From the NCBI RefSeq assembly GCF_014192015.1, contig NZ_JACHXJ010000001.1:868001-932000 (forward strand): DNA of 64,000 bases. The letters run 5' to 3'. The notes beneath the pieces were generated by a model. The model ran no database searches. It saw only the letters and a program-made list of their open reading frames with translations, and had not been told where the DNA came from. Numbering within the stretch: position 1 is the stretch's first letter; every line of letters begins with the position of its first letter. Source of the stretch: Paenibacillus rhizosphaerae. Lineage in GTDB: Bacteria > Bacillota > Bacilli > Paenibacillales > Paenibacillaceae. The position numbers and the translations under genes were made by a program. Of the stretch, positions 45,241-53,241 are shown in pieces.

Positions 45241-46734
45241 ATGCAATTCGAAGACACGGTCAGGCGTTGGGATGCGTTTGAACTGCGGCTTCCCTCTGAT
45301 CCGGATGACGCATTGTACGCGGAAGCAGGGCTCCGCACTGTATTTGCAAAGGGAACGCGGCAGTTGTATGCGGACGGCTTTTACGACGGGAACGGCTCGT
45401 TGATCGTCCGCTTCATGCCGGACGAACAAGGGGTGTGGTCGTTCCATGCGGATGGTCCGTCGCTCCCTATCGGCGGATTGAAGGGTGAGTTTTTGTGCCT
45501 GCCGGCGGATGCCGGCGTGCATGGGCCTGTACGCGTGGCCGACGCAACGCATTTTGCCTATGCGGATGGAACGGCTTTTACGCCATTTGGTACGGAACTG
45601 TCAGCATGGCATATCCAGGACGATGCATGCCGTGCCAAGACGATCCATACGCTGCAAGCGTCGGTTTTCAATAAAGCCCGTATGAGTTTGATGCCGAATG
45701 CGGAAAACAGAGGACCGGGGGAAACTGTCTTCTCGCCGTTCGCGGCCGGCGAAGGCGGCAAGCTGGACTTCGATCGCTATAACCCGGCTTATTTCGCCAG
45801 ATTGGAGGAATGTCTGCAGGCGCTGGGCCAGCACGGGATCGAGGCGGAGCTTACGCTCTTCCCGGCAAATGAAGCGGATATTCAGCTGACGCCGGTGCAG
45901 GAAGAACGTTACATCCGCTATGTCGTATCGCGTTTGGCGGCTTATCGGAATGTATGGTGGACGATAGCCGATTTGGGAGACGGCACGCTGCGACGGGATA
46001 AAGATTGGCGGTGCGGCTGCCGAACCGTCCGTGAATGCGATTACGGCCAGCATTTGCTTACCGTTCATGGTGCGCCTGCTGCGTATGATTGGGGGGCTCC
46101 TTGGCTGACCCATATCAGTCTCCGGCATGAGGAGGTAACAATTGCCTCAACCTTTACGCTTCAGTATGAGAAGCCGGTCATCATTGACCACTGCGGTTAT
46201 GAAGGAACCGGGCCGGGAAAAGAAAACGCCTTGCCGCCGGAAGAGCTGGTGTACCGGATTTGGGAAGGCCTGACCCGCGGCGGATATGTGACCCATGGTG
46301 AAGCGCTCATCGGCTCCGGGGACACGTGCTGGTCCATTCATGGCGGCGAGCTGCAAGGGGAGTGCTGGCCGCGCATCGATTATTTGCGCAAGCTAATCTC
46401 TGATGCGCCGGAATTTTTGACGTACAACAGAATGCGTCATGACGTATCGACGATAGAGCGGCAAGGCGATTACTCCCTGTCTTATTTCGGAGCACATCGC
46501 TGCACGTCACGCTTATTCGCAATGCCGGGCGGCGAATTCGCGGTGGATCTGATCGATACCTGGAATATGAAGCTCGAGAGGCTGGACCAGACCTTTCAGG
46601 AACGGTTTGTGATCAAGCTGCCGGGCAAGCTGTATTATGCACTTCGTCTCCAAAAGGTTAGCGATGTTCCGGTAACCGGCACCATTACAGAGCAGGAACA
46701 AGAACCGCTGCTGGCCGTAGGAGACGGGGATTGA
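45241..46734 (+). CDS. DUF5060/DUF5605-type paralogue, copy 3, probable pseudoenzyme
   Basis: A 497-residue paralogue with an intact frame and the same domain order (DGFYDGNGSLIVRFMP, TPFGTELSAW). The expected Asn-Glu acid/base is replaced by Asp244-Leu245 (WTIADLGD), and Asp-Glu by Asp316-His317 (VIIDHCG). Only the Glu of YEG (Glu321) remains. The pocket motifs HNGTKM and FHPYDK are also gone. The N-terminal and C-terminal beta domains are well kept, so a binding or regulatory role is more likely than hydrolysis. The start is ATG 45241 (or TTG 45238), behind AGGAGAGG. Confidence 0.75.
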   Translation: MQFEDTVRRWDAFELRLPSDPDDALYAEAGLRTVFAKGTRQLYADGFYDGNGSLIVRFMPDEQGVWSFHADGPSLPIGGLKGEFLCLPADAGVHGPVRVADATHFAYADGTAFTPFGTELSAWHIQDDACRAKTIHTLQASVFNKARMSLMPNAENRGPGETVFSPFAAGEGGKLDFDRYNPAYFARLEECLQALGQHGIEAELTLFPANEADIQLTPVQEERYIRYVVSRLAAYRNVWWTIADLGDGTLRRDKDWRCGCRTVRECDYGQHLLTVHGAPAAYDWGAPWLTHISLRHEEVTIASTFTLQYEKPVIIDHCGYEGTGPGKENALPPEELVYRIWEGLTRGGYVTHGEALIGSGDTCWSIHGGELQGECWPRIDYLRKLISDAPEFLTYNRMRHDVSTIERQGDYSLSYFGAHRCTSRLFAMPGGEFAVDLIDTWNMKLERLDQTFQERFVIKLPGKLYYALRLQKVSDVPVTGTITEQEQEPLLAVGDGD

Positions 46735-46776
46735 TCCTGTCCGGATGTAGAAACGATAGGGAAGGAGCGTGGCAGA

Positions 46777-48900
46777 ATGAAGACATTCCGGCTGGCAAGT
46801 CGTGCCGGTAATCGAATCGTTGAGCTGCGGCAGTCGGACAACGATATTGATTGGCAGCTGACTAGCGGGGGAGACGCCAAGCCTTATTTTAGCGATTCGT
46901 TAAGCCGTATGGCGGTGTGCTCCCAAGGGCGTCCATGGCGCGCCGATCGGATCACGCTTAAGTCTTCGCGGGTCGAGTGCGATGACGATATGCTGCGCGT
47001 GGCCGCGGATTGCGGTGAGCTCCACCTTGCGATCGAGCTGAGCTTCGATGCGGAAGGACTGCTCCGCGTGGATGTGACATGGGAAAACACGGGAGACGTG
47101 ACTTTGAAAGACGCCGCCGTGGGCCTGGAATGGGAGCTTGGCACCCGCGGCAAAGAGAACGTGACCATTCCGCATATGATCTACAATAACAATCCGTCCG
47201 CCGATCCGGCAAGGCTTGTACCGCGTCTTGGCGTCGGGGAGTTTCAGGGGTTCATCTGTGAAGAGCACCGGCTGCCCATTCCATGCGTCAACGTGGAATG
47301 GGAGGAGGATAAGGGTCATCAAAGGTCGTTCACCTTGTTCTCACTGCCCTCTTATATCGAGTCGGAGGACGGCACCGTTCATTACGGCTCGCTCGGCGCA
47401 TACAGACGAAACGGAAATATTTCGCTGACGGCTATGAGCGGCGTGCTGATGTTCAACGGCGAAAAGGATATCGTCTATGTGAGTAAAAGCTTGACGGGAC
47501 CTTATGACGGCGGCTATACCGATTTTCCCCCGGGTTTCTCCCTAACAAAGCATTATGTGTTGGAATGGGGTCCGCAGCAGGTGCCGGGCCGGGCCTTCTC
47601 ACAGGTCGTTCACCGCGCTGTCCGGCTGTATGAGCCGAGAGGGGCAGCCCCGCATTCAATTGATGAGCTGATCCGATTGAAGACTCTGGCGATGGATGAC
47701 CGCTGGCGGGAGACGGAGCAAGCTGCCGGTTATGTGAAGTTCAATGACCGGAATGCATTCGGCCTCGTTTCGAAGCATGGGCTGCATTATATGTACGGCT
47801 GGACGGGACAGTGCCTGAAGCTGGCGTGGTGCGACGCTTTTATCGGATTCGGCGAGCGGGATTCCGAACGCATGCTGCGGTGCAAAAAAGCGGTGAGCTT
47901 TTACCTGAAAGGAAGCGGTACCGCGGTGCCCGGGCTTCGCAGCAGCTCGTACCATCTGTCAGACGGCCGCTGGGAAAATTTCCATCGGCAGCTGGAGGCG
48001 GTCGTCTCAAGCCGTGCCTTTGGAGAAACAGAGAGCGACTTGGCGGACATTATTCTGTTATTCCGCAGCAGAGGCGAGGCGGTGCCGGAGGATTGGACGG
48101 ATGAGCTTAAACGATCCGCGGATTTCCTGCTCAGCGCAGCCATGCCTTCAGGCATTTTTCCGGCGAGCTGGAGCTTGGATGGGCAAGCAGCCGAGACGGA
48201 AATTACGGCTGCCGGCATTCCGTGTGTCATCGCATTACTGAAAGCTTACCAGGTTACGGGCGAAGCCACCTACCTCCAAGTCTCGACATCCTCCATGGAA
48301 CGCTATTATGAGCTGCATGCCAAGACCTTTGAGCGACCATTCGCACGGTCCACGCTGGATGCAAGATGCGAGGACAAGGAGGCGGGGATGTTTTTCTTCA
48401 TCGCGGCCTATGAGCTGTTCCGGCTGACCGATGAAGCTGAGTACCGGGAATGGGCCGAAATCGCAGCGGACTGGATTCTGACTTATGTGTATCTGTGGAA
48501 TCCGGCTTATGATCAAGGATCAGCGTTTAGGGAACGGGGATTCAATGCCGTGGGCTGGCCGGGCGTGAGCGTGCAGAATCATCACCTCGACGTCTTCTTT
48601 CCGACGTATGAGCTGTGGCAATTCGGACGCCTTACTGGAAACGAAATGTACGTTCGCCTGGCCCGGACGATCTTTGACGCCCTTGGCCAGGGCATTTGCA
48701 CCAAGCCGGGCGAGTGGGGATTTACCGTCGTTGGAGAACAGGCCGAAGGATTTTTTCAATCCAATTTTCAGGGGCGGGGGCGCTCCAATACCTGGAATCC
48801 GTCATGGGTCATTTCGGAGGTGCTTCATCATGCCCTTCGTTTTCGGGCTGCCCTGGCACAAGAGGATGAAGCGCTTCAAGGAAGGGTCAATTATCACTGA
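46777..48900 (+). CDS. Uncharacterised (alpha/alpha)-toroid protein
   Basis: A 707-residue protein without a family I can name. Residues 1-290 look like a beta-sandwich (LLRVDVTWENTGDVTLKDAAVGLEWELG). Residues 330-690 are helical with a toroid-like periodicity (GIPCVIALLKAYQVTGEATYLQVS, AGMFFFIAAYELFRLTDEAEYREWAEIAADW, VQNHHLDVFFPTYELWQFGRLTG). This resembles glycosidases and lyases of the (alpha/alpha)6 type. No signal peptide is present. AAGGAG precedes the start. It lies between the GH140-like pseudoenzyme and the DapA-family lyase, so a cytoplasmic sugar-processing role is likely but unproven. Confidence 0.65.
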   Translation: MKTFRLASRAGNRIVELRQSDNDIDWQLTSGGDAKPYFSDSLSRMAVCSQGRPWRADRITLKSSRVECDDDMLRVAADCGELHLAIELSFDAEGLLRVDVTWENTGDVTLKDAAVGLEWELGTRGKENVTIPHMIYNNNPSADPARLVPRLGVGEFQGFICEEHRLPIPCVNVEWEEDKGHQRSFTLFSLPSYIESEDGTVHYGSLGAYRRNGNISLTAMSGVLMFNGEKDIVYVSKSLTGPYDGGYTDFPPGFSLTKHYVLEWGPQQVPGRAFSQVVHRAVRLYEPRGAAPHSIDELIRLKTLAMDDRWRETEQAAGYVKFNDRNAFGLVSKHGLHYMYGWTGQCLKLAWCDAFIGFGERDSERMLRCKKAVSFYLKGSGTAVPGLRSSSYHLSDGRWENFHRQLEAVVSSRAFGETESDLADIILLFRSRGEAVPEDWTDELKRSADFLLSAAMPSGIFPASWSLDGQAAETEITAAGIPCVIALLKAYQVTGEATYLQVSTSSMERYYELHAKTFERPFARSTLDARCEDKEAGMFFFIAAYELFRLTDEAEYREWAEIAADWILTYVYLWNPAYDQGSAFRERGFNAVGWPGVSVQNHHLDVFFPTYELWQFGRLTGNEMYVRLARTIFDALGQGICTKPGEWGFTVVGEQAEGFFQSNFQGRGRSNTWNPSWVISEVLHHALRFRAALAQEDEALQGRVNYH

Positions 48901-48947
48901 CGATTTCGGGGAACCGGGATCGGCGGTGTTTAGGGGAGTGATGCATA

Positions 48948-49838
48948 ATGATTAAACCGCAAGGTATTATTCCTGCCATGGTGACGCCGTTCGATGACAA
49001 TGGGCGCCTTCATGAAAAGGTTGTCCGTCAAATGATTCGCCGTTTGCTGCAGGCAGGGGTTCACGGAATATTTGTGCTTGGGACCAATGGCGAGTTTTTT
49101 GCGATGAACGATGATGAGAAGGTTGAACTGGTGCGTATCGCGGCGGATGAAATTGCAGGCCAGGTTCCGCTCTATGCCGGTTCAGGCGCGGTGACGACAG
49201 CGGAGACCGTCTCGTTGTCCCGCAAATTGGAGGAGGCGGGTGCAGACGTATTATCCGTGATCACGCCTTACTTTGTTCCGGTGAATCCATCGGAGATCCA
49301 TGAGCATTTTAAGGCGGCGGCGGGATCCACGGACCTGCCGATCGTTCTCTACAACATCCCGGCACGTACGGGTGTCATGCTGGAAGCGGGTACGGTTGCC
49401 TCGCTGTCGCAAATCCCCAATATCGTCGGGGTGAAGGATTCGAGCGGCAACTTCGAGCATATGCTTCAGCTTATTCAACAGACGGATCCCGACTTCTCCG
49501 TTCTTGCAGGTACGGACTCCTTCATTTTATCGGTTCTGATGGCGGGCGGATCCGGCGCCATCGCCGCATCCGCGAATATTGCGCCGGAAAAGGTCGTCTC
49601 CATTTACAGCCATTGGCAGGCCGGGCGGCATGCCGAAGCTGCAAAGGCCCAGGCTGACATCGCGGTCGTCCGCAAGCTGATGCAGTACGGGACGATCCCC
49701 GCGGGGCTGAAGGAAGTGATGAACCAGCTCGGAATCGAGGCTGGCTCGCCCCGCCTGCCTGTGCAGCCGGTCAGCGCAGAGGTGCGGAGTACCATTGCTC
49801 ATGTTTTGGGCGAGGCAGGCTTCGTGAAGGGGAGGTAA
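48948..49838 (+). CDS. DapA/N-acetylneuraminate-lyase family aldolase
   Basis: A 296-residue TIM-barrel class I aldolase. The Schiff-base Lys163 (IVGVKDSSG), the Tyr135 (VLYNIPARTG) and the GTNGEF loop at 45-50 (usually GTTGE) define the family. True DHDPS, N-acetylneuraminate lyase and 2-keto-3-deoxy-sugar-acid aldolases share this fold. In this locus, after sialidase-like and galacturonic-acid enzymes, pyruvate release from a keto-deoxy sugar acid (Kdo, Dha or KDG) is more likely than lysine synthesis. It is four bases upstream of the alcohol dehydrogenase. Confidence 0.85.
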   Translation: MIKPQGIIPAMVTPFDDNGRLHEKVVRQMIRRLLQAGVHGIFVLGTNGEFFAMNDDEKVELVRIAADEIAGQVPLYAGSGAVTTAETVSLSRKLEEAGADVLSVITPYFVPVNPSEIHEHFKAAAGSTDLPIVLYNIPARTGVMLEAGTVASLSQIPNIVGVKDSSGNFEHMLQLIQQTDPDFSVLAGTDSFILSVLMAGGSGAIAASANIAPEKVVSIYSHWQAGRHAEAAKAQADIAVVRKLMQYGTIPAGLKEVMNQLGIEAGSPRLPVQPVSAEVRSTIAHVLGEAGFVKGR

Positions 49839-49842
49839 GGTG

Positions 49843-51036
49843 ATGGCGGTTCTGTTTCAGACGGCCGGATCCATTCTGGCCGGGGGAGGAACGTTCCATA
49901 CGGTCGCAGAGCAAATCCGGAAGCAGCTCGGTCCAATCCAGCGCGCGCTAATCATCACGACACAAAGCCTCAGGAGGAACGGAACTGCGGAACAGCTTCA
50001 GGAGCAGCTGCGCCATTCGGACATTGCCGCTGACATTCTCGGGGAAGACATTCTTCCCGAACCGACGGCTGCGGCGATAGAAGCCATTCATGCGGCAATC
50101 CACGGCGAAGCGTACGAAGCTTATATCGGGATCGGCGGCGGCAGTGTGCTCGACGCAACCAAGCTGCTCTCGGTGCTGGCGACGAACGGCAAGCCGATCG
50201 AAGACATGCTTGGCACGGACAACATCGAACACGAAGGCATTCCGACCGTGCTTATTCCAACGACATCAGGCACAGGGGCGGAGGTTACGCCCAATGCGAT
50301 TGTGACGCTGCCTGAGCGCCAATTGAAGATCGGAGTCGTAAGCCGCCGCTTATATCCCAGGTTGGCGGTGCTGGACCCCGAGCTGACGCTTACGCTTCCG
50401 AAGGCGGTGACCGCATCGACGGGCATGGATGCTTTTACCCATGCGCTGGAATCGTTCATAGGACAAAAAGCAAATCCAATCAGCGATTTGTTTGCGCTTG
50501 AATCAATCCGGCTGATCAGCGGAAGCATCGTGGAAGCATGCGAAGACGGAAGCTCCATTCGCGCCCGCTCAGCGATGCTGTACGGCTCGGCGTACGGCGG
50601 AGCAGCCCTTGCAGCTTCGGGTACGGCTGCCGTGCACGCGATGGCCTATCCGTTAGGCGGCCGGTTCGGAATTCCGCATGGCACGGCGAATGCGATGCTC
50701 CTGCCCCATGTCATGGAGATGCAGCTTGACGCAATCGCCGGCCGCCTTGCGCAGGCAGCGGCAGCGATGCGGCAGGGCATGGGCCACGCCGCAAGCCGTG
50801 ACAGTCATGCCCGCGCCGAAGCCGAATGGGCGCTTGGACAGATCGCGGAGTGGACGGACCAGATTGGAATCCCGCAGAATTTGGCGGAATACGGCGTGAT
50901 GGAGCAGGATCTCCCGGCGATGGCCCTTGGGGCCTCGGAGGTGAAGCGCCTTATGGATAACAATCCGAAGCGGTTCTCTCTTGAAGAACTGGAGAGCATC
51001 TATCGAAAACTGTTGCCTACAACGAAAGTGAAATAG
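49843..51036 (+). CDS. Iron-containing alcohol dehydrogenase
   Basis: A 397-residue group III dehydrogenase. The NAD-binding GIGGGSVLDATK lies near residue 100, and metal-ligand histidines occur in MDAFTHALESF and FGIPHGTANAMLLPHVME. ATG 49843 follows GGGGAGG, while GTG three bases earlier is less well spaced. Directly behind the aldolase gene, it probably reduces the aldehyde produced by that or another aldolase step, such as lactaldehyde or a glyceraldehyde-type product. The substrate is inferred. Confidence 0.88.
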   Translation: MAVLFQTAGSILAGGGTFHTVAEQIRKQLGPIQRALIITTQSLRRNGTAEQLQEQLRHSDIAADILGEDILPEPTAAAIEAIHAAIHGEAYEAYIGIGGGSVLDATKLLSVLATNGKPIEDMLGTDNIEHEGIPTVLIPTTSGTGAEVTPNAIVTLPERQLKIGVVSRRLYPRLAVLDPELTLTLPKAVTASTGMDAFTHALESFIGQKANPISDLFALESIRLISGSIVEACEDGSSIRARSAMLYGSAYGGAALAASGTAAVHAMAYPLGGRFGIPHGTANAMLLPHVMEMQLDAIAGRLAQAAAAMRQGMGHAASRDSHARAEAEWALGQIAEWTDQIGIPQNLAEYGVMEQDLPAMALGASEVKRLMDNNPKRFSLEELESIYRKLLPTTKVK

Positions 51037-51047
51037 GAGGTACCCAT

Positions 51048-51983
51048 ATGCGGACCATTGTGGTGGATCAAAGCGGAAACGGAGATGTTCTTACGGTGGC
51101 GGAAGCGATCGCAGCTGTGCCGGATCATGCCGCCGAACGAACGCTCATCATGTTGAAGAACGGGGAGTACTGCGAAAAAATAACCGTTCCGGCAAGCAAG
51201 ACGAACCTTTGTCTAAGTGGCGAAAGCAGGGACGGCGCCGTCATCGTGTATGACGATTCGGTCTCAAAGTTAAAACCGAACGGCGAGAAAATGACGACTT
51301 ACGAAACGGCCACCTTTACCGTGCTGGCTAACGATTTTTACGCGGAGAATGTGACCTTTGCGAATTCTGCCAGCAGGCTGGAGCGTGCTGGGCAGGCTGT
51401 TGCCCTTGAAGCGGCAGGGGACCGCGCGATCTTCCGGAGCGTCGCAATCCTGGGACACCAGGATACTTTATATACGCCTGGAAATGGCAGACAATTGTAC
51501 GATCGTTGTTATATTGAGGGAACGGTGGACTTTGTGTTCGGGTCGGCGACAGCCGTGTTCAAGGAATGCGAGCTGCATAATCTGAACCGCCATAACGGCT
51601 ATGTGACGGCCGCTTCGACCGGTATTGAGCAGCCTTACGGTTACGTGCTGCTTCAATGCAGGCTGACGTCATCCACCACTGCGGAGACGGTAAGCCTGGG
51701 CCGGCCATGGAAACCATACGGAAGCACGATCTTTGTAAATACGTGGATGGATCGCCATATCCGCCCGTCAGGTTGGGATAACTGGCGTGATCCGAGCAAA
51801 GAGATTACTTCACGGTATGCGGAATACGGAAGCACGGGACCGGGTGCCGTGCAGGCGGACCGGATCGGCTGGGCCAAAATGCTGACGGAACAATCGGCGG
51901 CCACGTTAAGCGTCAGCAGCGTGCTGGCAGGGGAAGACGGATGGAATCCGGAGGAGATCGGCCTTCCGACGGCATCAGCCTGA
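51048..51983 (+). CDS. Pectin methylesterase, CE8, cytoplasmic
   Basis: A 311-residue beta-helix esterase that removes methyl groups from galacturonate. The catalytic set is complete: Gln116 (GQAVAL), Gln138-Asp139 (GHQDTLY), Asp161 (GTVDFVFG) and Arg219 (LGRPWK). Most bacterial CE8 enzymes are secreted. This one begins directly with the domain and has no signal peptide, pointing to demethylation of imported oligomers. GGAGG precedes the ATG, 11 bases after the dehydrogenase stop. Confidence 0.94.
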   Translation: MRTIVVDQSGNGDVLTVAEAIAAVPDHAAERTLIMLKNGEYCEKITVPASKTNLCLSGESRDGAVIVYDDSVSKLKPNGEKMTTYETATFTVLANDFYAENVTFANSASRLERAGQAVALEAAGDRAIFRSVAILGHQDTLYTPGNGRQLYDRCYIEGTVDFVFGSATAVFKECELHNLNRHNGYVTAASTGIEQPYGYVLLQCRLTSSTTAETVSLGRPWKPYGSTIFVNTWMDRHIRPSGWDNWRDPSKEITSRYAEYGSTGPGAVQADRIGWAKMLTEQSAATLSVSSVLAGEDGWNPEEIGLPTASA

Positions 51984-52135
51984 TTTGGCTTCGCGATTCT
52001 TAATCTTTGATATGAACCTTTGAAGCCTTAAAAACACCGAAGCTCCTAGACTTCCATAAGTCAGTGCGCGGGCGGGCGATATCTCGGTAATCAGACTTAC
52101 ACAGAGCTTTCTTACGGAGAGAGGAGTGAATAGCG

Positions 52136-53182
52136 TTGTGGAATCCTGATTCTTTTATAGAGATGCTGTATGCAAATTCAGACCCTGCCAGAAAGGAAAA
52201 CTCCAAGCTAAGCCGCCCAGCGCGCAAAGCGCTGTTGAAAGAGCAGCTTCAATCTTCGCTGACGCTGGCATTATTCGATGACATGCGCACACCGCTTGAG
52301 CCGGTTATTCTGGAACGCGTCGAATATGAAGATTATATCCGGGAACGCGTCGACATCGGTACAGTCACCGGACTGCGGATGCCGGTCTATATCCTCATTC
52401 CGAAAAAGCCGGCAGCGTCCGGTAAGCTTCCAGGCATGCTGGCGCTGCACGGCCATGGCTATGGGAGCCGAGAGGTCGTGGGCCTTGCCGAAGACGGCAC
52501 GATCCAAGAGAAGAAAGGCGGGCATAACAGCTTTGCGCTCGAGCTCATGAAGCAGGGGCATATGGTCGCAGCACCGGAAATGATCGGCTTGGGCGACCGC
52601 AGGCTCATCCGTGATACGAAACCGGGCAAGGAAAGGAGCTCCTGCGTTTCCCTGACCGGCCAATTGATGATGTACGGCATGTCCCTTGCAGGGCTTCGCG
52701 TATTCGAAGCACTTCGAGCGCTGGATTATTTGGCGTCCCGGCCTGAAGTCAATCCCGGGCAGATCGGCTGTATGGGTTTTTCCGGCGGCGGTTTGGTCGC
52801 AGCCTACGCATCGGCGCTGGATGAGCGGATACGGGCAGCGGTGCTGTGCGCCTTTACCAATACGTTTATTGGCAGCATTCTATCGATCAATCACTGCATA
52901 GATAACTTCATACCCGGCGTACTCGGTTATGCCGAGCTCCCCGACCTCATTGGCATTATTGCCCCGCGTCCGCTTTTCATCGAATCGGGAGCAAACGACC
53001 CGATCTTTCCAGCCGCTTCGGTCCGGGAGGCGGTTGAGATTCTTCAAAACGTTTATCTTGAGGAAAACGCGGCGTCCATGCTCCAGTACGATATATTCCC
53101 GGGCGTGCACGAAGTGAGCGGACGCGCTGCATATCCATGGCTTCTCTCGACATGGCGCGGCGGCAAGTCGGCCGCACAGTGA
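52136..53182 (+). CDS. Alpha/beta-hydrolase (acetyl-esterase/dienelactone-hydrolase-like)
   Basis: A 348-residue hydrolase. The nucleophile elbow GFSGGG has Ser216; Asp288 (ANDPIFP) and His325 (GVHEVSG) complete the triad. The N-terminal 90 residues (RERVDIGTVTGLRMPVYILIP) resemble the abhydrolase_7/acetyl-xylan-esterase group. It starts with TTG behind GAGAGGAG. The gap to CE8 is 152 bases, without an obvious promoter or terminator. An acetyl- or methyl-esterase for decorated pectin oligomers is a reasonable inference. Confidence 0.8.
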   Translation: MWNPDSFIEMLYANSDPARKENSKLSRPARKALLKEQLQSSLTLALFDDMRTPLEPVILERVEYEDYIRERVDIGTVTGLRMPVYILIPKKPAASGKLPGMLALHGHGYGSREVVGLAEDGTIQEKKGGHNSFALELMKQGHMVAAPEMIGLGDRRLIRDTKPGKERSSCVSLTGQLMMYGMSLAGLRVFEALRALDYLASRPEVNPGQIGCMGFSGGGLVAAYASALDERIRAAVLCAFTNTFIGSILSINHCIDNFIPGVLGYAELPDLIGIIAPRPLFIESGANDPIFPAASVREAVEILQNVYLEENAASMLQYDIFPGVHEVSGRAAYPWLLSTWRGGKSAAQ

Positions 53183-53241
53183 AGGATGGCGTATTGCCGT
53201 GACAAGAAAATTGAAAGATGCTATCGGAGGTGCTACAAACA

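Noticed and set aside
48948-49838. Calling this gene dapA (lysine biosynthesis).
   Set aside because: Context is sugar catabolism, the GTTGE loop is changed to GTNGE and no other lysine genes are near, so only the family is assigned.
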